This document shows, piece by piece, positions 63,181 to 64,000 of a stretch of 64,000 bases of DNA. The position numbers were made by a program, and so were the translations under genes. The stretch's first letter is position 1, and every line of letters begins with the position of its first letter. Source of the stretch: CAWBFD01 sp963788115 (lineage in GTDB: Bacteria > Actinomycetota > Thermoleophilia > Solirubrobacterales > 70-9); NCBI GenBank assembly GCA_963788115.1, contig CAWBFD010000004.1:806001-870000 (forward strand), read 5' to 3'. Under the pieces are notes generated by a model. The model made no database searches. It saw nothing but the letters and a program-made list of their open reading frames with translations, and was not told where the DNA came from.

Positions 63181-64000
63181 ATGGCCCAGGCGCCGGCGAC
63201 AGCCAGCTCGCGCCTGCCGGCGGCCTGGGCGCTTCGCGGGAACCCGATGCCCACGATCAGGCGAGGCTTCCTGATCGCGGTGCCCGTGGCCGCCGCCCTG
63301 CTCACGGACTTCGAGCTCGACGACGCCGTCGCCGGGGCGCTCGGCACCGCGGCGATGATCTGCGGCTTCCTCGCCTTCGACGCTCCCGCCCGGGTGCGGG
63401 CGCGGTGGCAGCTCTGCTGCGCGCCGTTGGTGGGCGTCATGGCGGCGCTCGGGGTGCTCACGAGCCAGACCGTGCCGACGGCGATCCTCGGCATGGCGCT
63501 GGTCGCGACGCTCGCCGCGTACGCGGTCGCCGTCTCCATGCGAATGGCGATCGCCGGGCTGACCGTGGCGCTCGCCTTCCTGATCGCGCAGGGGCTGTGG
63601 CTGGAGCCACACCAGGCATGGGAGGCGCTCGCGCTCGGCACAGCCGGCGGCCTCGTGCAGGCCGGCTGGGCCGTCGGCGTGTGGGCGGTCGCCGATCGCG
63701 GTCGTGAGCGTCCGTTCGAGCTCGGCCGGGAGGCGCGGGAGACGGCCGCGAAGCTGCGCGCCGGCTTCTACCTCCAGGACCCGGCCCTGCGCCACGCGCT
63801 TCGCTTCGGTACGGCGATGGCGATCGGGGTGGCGATCTATCGCCTGGGCGGCTTCCACGACCACGGCTATTGGGTGCCGTTGACGATCCTCTTCGTGCTC
63901 AAGCCCGAGGCCGGCCAGACCTCCGAGCGGATCGCAATGCGCGCGGCCGGGACGGTGATCGGACTCGTGCTGGCTACGGCCCTGGCCGAGGTCCTGAGCG
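63181..64000 (+). CDS. FUSC/aromatic-acid-exporter-like membrane protein, N-terminal part
   Basis: Runs off the window end. From ATG 63181: a short polar N-terminus, then about six membrane segments (GFLIAVPVAAALL, LCCAPLVGVMAALGVL, ILGMALVATLAAYAVAV, AGLTVALAFLIAQGLW, AGGLVQAGWAVGVWAVA), a soluble stretch RERPFELGREARETAAKL, and the FUSC-type half starting ALRHALRFGTAMAIGVAIYRLG with HGYWVPLTILFVLKPEAGQTSERIAMRAAGT. The last block is the FUSC_2/aromatic acid exporter signature. An alternative start is ATG 63247. Confidence 0.8.
   Translation, partial: MAQAPATASSRLPAAWALRGNPMPTIRRGFLIAVPVAAALLTDFELDDAVAGALGTAAMICGFLAFDAPARVRARWQLCCAPLVGVMAALGVLTSQTVPTAILGMALVATLAAYAVAVSMRMAIAGLTVALAFLIAQGLWLEPHQAWEALALGTAGGLVQAGWAVGVWAVADRGRERPFELGREARETAAKLRAGFYLQDPALRHALRFGTAMAIGVAIYRLGGFHDHGYWVPLTILFVLKPEAGQTSERIAMRAAGTVIGLVLATALAEVLS

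Overview
The window is very GC-rich, with strong G/C third-position bias and many GTG and some TTG starts. Its gene families (SARP/BTAD-nSTAND-WD40 regulators, LAL-type LuxR, ECF41 sigma factor, DUF2252, F420-era actinobacterial enzyme families, VanY-type regulon) point to an actinobacterium, most likely Thermoleophilia (Solirubrobacterales-like). That placement is inference from gene content; no rRNA is present.

Layout. 1-440: the end of a LutC-type gene, then an initiator tRNA-fMet and its terminator. 643-6803: a divergent envelope-stress/antibiotic-sensing locus, with an OmpR-type response regulator and histidine kinase on the minus strand, and on the plus strand a (frameshifted) VanY-like D,D-carboxypeptidase, a repeat lipoprotein, a peptidoglycan-binding HlyD-like adaptor, a MacB-type ATPase and a permease. 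7005-18286: accessory enzymes, including SRPBCC and VOC proteins, an ArsR-VOC operon with a 26-bp perfect palindrome, a gamma-carbonic-anhydrase-like protein, a DHFR-like reductase, a 14-TM MFS pump with an orphan operator, a DUF899 protein, two 5'-truncated gene remnants joined head to head, a CDF metal exporter and a DUF2252 protein. 18401-25206: ECF41 sigma factor with its divergent epimerase partner, then a UvrA-like/PNPOx/VOC operon facing a MarR gene, and a GFA-type protein.

25343-31140 and 45580-51460: two copies of a large locus made of (i) a SARP wHTH-BTAD/nSTAND NTPase/TM/WD40 regulator and (ii) a small exported protein with tandem 26-residue repeats and a C-terminal TM. About 3.7 kb is nearly identical between the copies (offset 20,320-20,321), but the WD40 sensor halves are strongly diverged, and the second WD40 half is riddled with frameshifts. 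Degenerate tRNA-fMet-like repeats lie at 31.2, 36.4 and 45.4 kb, close to these copies.

31375-37410: YceI and membrane proteins, two paralogous alpha/beta hydrolases, a DsbA-family protein, and CspA with a tiny basic protein. 37574-44826: aldo/keto reductase, then a coherent lysine/aminoadipate catabolic set (saccharopine-dehydrogenase-fold enzyme, fused 2-oxoacid dehydrogenase E1, ALDH7-type semialdehyde dehydrogenase, FAD amine oxidoreductase). 51477-64000: methyltransferase, second MFS pump with an LAL LuxR regulator, epimerase, VOC, SDR-QueA pair, DUF1269, CPA1 antiporter, small lipoprotein, cupin, and a truncated FUSC-type membrane protein.

A recurring feature is single-base insertions that break otherwise well-conserved genes (vanY, DUF899, the saccharopine-fold gene, both SARP copies, WD40 copy 2, a lipoprotein). 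Those I could place are almost all +1, and most fit an extra G after C on one strand. This may be real decay, but it looks like a systematic consensus error and should be checked before any of these genes is called a pseudogene.
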